NCBI GenBank assembly: GCA_018066065.1
Contig: JAGHSC010000213.1
Span: forward strand, 1 to 7,172
DNA: 7,172 nucleotides
Source of the DNA: Candidatus Cryptobacteroides faecihippi
GTDB taxonomy: Bacteria; Bacteroidota; Bacteroidia; Bacteroidales; UBA932
Reading direction: 5' to 3'
In this document: positions 6,038 through 7,172 of the stretch, one piece after another
How positions within the stretch are numbered: the first letter of the stretch is position 1
How the letters are laid out: the number at the start of each line of letters is the position of its first letter
Program-made: the position numbers and the translations under genes
Notes under the pieces: generated by a model
What the model was told of the DNA's origin: nothing
The model's database searches: none
Seen by the model: the letters and a program-made list of their open reading frames with translations, nothing else

Positions 6038-7012
6038 ATGGATAGAAGAAAATTCATCAAAGTCGGTGCTGCAGCTGCAGCTGCCACCGCCGTTTCCGCT
6101 CCTGCAACCCTGCAGGCAGCCGAGTCATCGATAATGAAGAGCATCGCCTCGTCAGGCAAGGCTCGTGAATATTCATCCGAATCAGGCGAAGCCACAAAGG
6201 CGGACCTTCTCGTGAGGTTCCTGGGTACCGGCGCTGCGGACTGGAACGGCAAGGATGAGAGGGGAGAGCAGAGGCGTCTGTCCAGTGCCCTCTTCGACGG
6301 CAAGGTTCTGATCGACTACACCAAGACCGACGAGGACATGCTTCCTGAAGGGTTCAAAAAGCCGGATGCAGTCTTCTACACCCACTCTCATGGCGATCAT
6401 TACAATGCCAAGGCCGAGCTTGAGAAAATCGGCTCTCGTGTCATCTACGTCAGCGAGACGTGGTACGAGAGGGCCAGGAAGGAATTCGCCGATGCGGCCA
6501 GGGAACTCGGCAAGTACGGTCCGGAGGTAAGACCTCTGTCGATCGGTCAGAAGATCCAGGTGGCAGGCCTCACCATTACCGCCCTTCCCGGGAACCATTC
6601 CACCAGCGACATGAAGGAGCAGACTTTGATCTATCTTGTGGAAAAGGGTTCTGTCAGAGTGCTTTACGCCACTGACACCGGCGGCATTCCGATCATGGCT
6701 GCCAGGAGGATCGGAATCGATGCCCACATTCCTGATGGAAAGCCGATCACCGGTCTCATCATGGAAGCCACGATGGGCATGGACTATGACGAGGACTTCA
6801 GGATCTTCACGCATTCCAGCGTGGGCACAGTCCTGCGCACTGCAAAAGTGCTCCTCGCGACCAAGAGGCTTGTGGCCCCTGCAGGCCAGCCTGTCTACCT
6901 CACCCACATGGCCAGAACTCTCCATGGCACGCAGGCGGAGCTTGATGCCCAGCTTCCGGAGCCGCTCCGCGCAGCCTACGACGGCCTGGAAGTCATCTTC
7001 AGAGCAATATAA
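6038..7012 (+). CDS. Tat-exported metallo-beta-lactamase-fold hydrolase
   Basis: A 324-residue protein with an MBL-fold zinc hydrolase domain. The N-terminus MDRRKFIKVGAAAAAA is a twin-arginine signal (RRKFIK at 3-8, then an Ala-rich hydrophobic stretch, cleavage plausible after TLQA-A near 27-28), so it is probably folded with its metals before export to the periplasm. FLGTGAADW (61-69) is the first strand and turn; the metal motif HSHGDH (116-121: His116, His118, Asp120, His121), His187 in GNHSTSD, Asp213 in ATDTGG and a late His (His290 or His296 in THMARTLH) complete the usual ligand set. The FLGTG start resembles PhnP or RNase Z-like and UlaG-like MBL proteins, but the substrate cannot be told. 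An in-frame ATG at 5972 would add 22 residues ahead of the RR motif and lies upstream of the predicted promoter, so I use 6038. The next gene starts 21 bp downstream, suggesting co-transcription. Confidence 0.87.
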   Translation: MDRRKFIKVGAAAAAATAVSAPATLQAAESSIMKSIASSGKAREYSSESGEATKADLLVRFLGTGAADWNGKDERGEQRRLSSALFDGKVLIDYTKTDEDMLPEGFKKPDAVFYTHSHGDHYNAKAELEKIGSRVIYVSETWYERARKEFADAARELGKYGPEVRPLSIGQKIQVAGLTITALPGNHSTSDMKEQTLIYLVEKGSVRVLYATDTGGIPIMAARRIGIDAHIPDGKPITGLIMEATMGMDYDEDFRIFTHSSVGTVLRTAKVLLATKRLVAPAGQPVYLTHMARTLHGTQAELDAQLPEPLRAAYDGLEVIFRAI

Positions 7013-7033
7013 CGAACTTGAATATTCACACGT

Positions 7034-7172
7034 ATGAAAAGAATTCTCCTTGCAGCATCACTCCTCGCTGCATCCCTTTCCCCGGCTTCTGCCCAGGACT
7101 ATTTCGAGGCTGTCAGGGCCAGATGGATGGACATAGCTCTCTCATCTGACCCGGCGCTTCATGAGACTATTT
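7034..7172 (+). CDS. Exported protein of unknown function, N-terminal part, cut by window edge
   Basis: Forty-six codons are present before the window ends. The first 20 residues (MKRILLAASLLAASLSPASA) form a clear Sec signal peptide with cleavage before QDYFEAV; there is no lipobox cysteine, so the protein should be periplasmic, secreted or membrane-associated. The mature start, QDYFEAVRARWMDIALSSDP, is too short to assign a family. It begins 21 bp after the stop of the Tat-exported metallo-hydrolase on the same strand, with no terminator between, so the two are likely one transcription unit and may act in the same envelope process. That a gene starts here is well supported; its function is not known. 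Confidence 0.75.
   Translation, partial: MKRILLAASLLAASLSPASAQDYFEAVRARWMDIALSSDPALHETI

Overview
The window looks like chromosomal DNA of a Bacteroidales/Bacteroidetes bacterium. The sequence shows matches to the Bacteroidetes promoter consensus (TTTG-N19-TAnnTTTG upstream of the glutamine-amidotransferase operon), start codons mostly without strong Shine-Dalgarno sequences but with A/T-rich leaders, a long PurF-like protein of a type I associate with this phylum, and a secreted GH20 hexosaminidase. Codon use is moderately GC-rich (many ATC, CTC, AAG, AGG). I cannot resolve the genus.

Minus strand, positions 1-4321: an apparent operon, read right to left, of a PurF-like class II glutamine amidotransferase/phosphoribosyltransferase (2223-4055), asparagine synthetase B (517-2193) and the N-terminal 158 codons of CTP synthase PyrG (1-476, cut by the window edge). 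The gaps are 29 and 40 bp. All three belong to enzyme families that take the amide nitrogen of glutamine.

The 274 bp leader of this operon (4056-4329) is the most interesting part. Read on the minus strand it holds a consensus promoter (4291-4321), a 25-codon ORF with ten Asn codons, seven of them consecutive (4192-4269), a segment at the leader stop codon that can pair with the 5' arm of a downstream hairpin, and that hairpin itself followed by a T-rich tract (4104-4139). This is the layout of a ribosome-mediated transcription attenuator, and the amino acid it would sense is the product of asnB. I propose an asparagine-responsive attenuator controlling purF-like-asnB-pyrG.

Minus strand, 4330-5934: a secreted GH20 beta-N-acetylhexosaminidase, ending 9 bp before the operon promoter. 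Plus strand, 6038-7172: diverging from it, a Tat-signal metallo-beta-lactamase-fold hydrolase (6038-7012), followed 21 bp later by the start of a second exported protein (7034-7172, cut by the edge). These two are probably co-transcribed from a promoter with a TATCTTTG box at 6004-6011. The left part is nitrogen assimilation into nucleotides and asparagine; the right part is envelope or extracellular hydrolysis. No RNA genes, insertion sequences or CRISPR arrays are visible.
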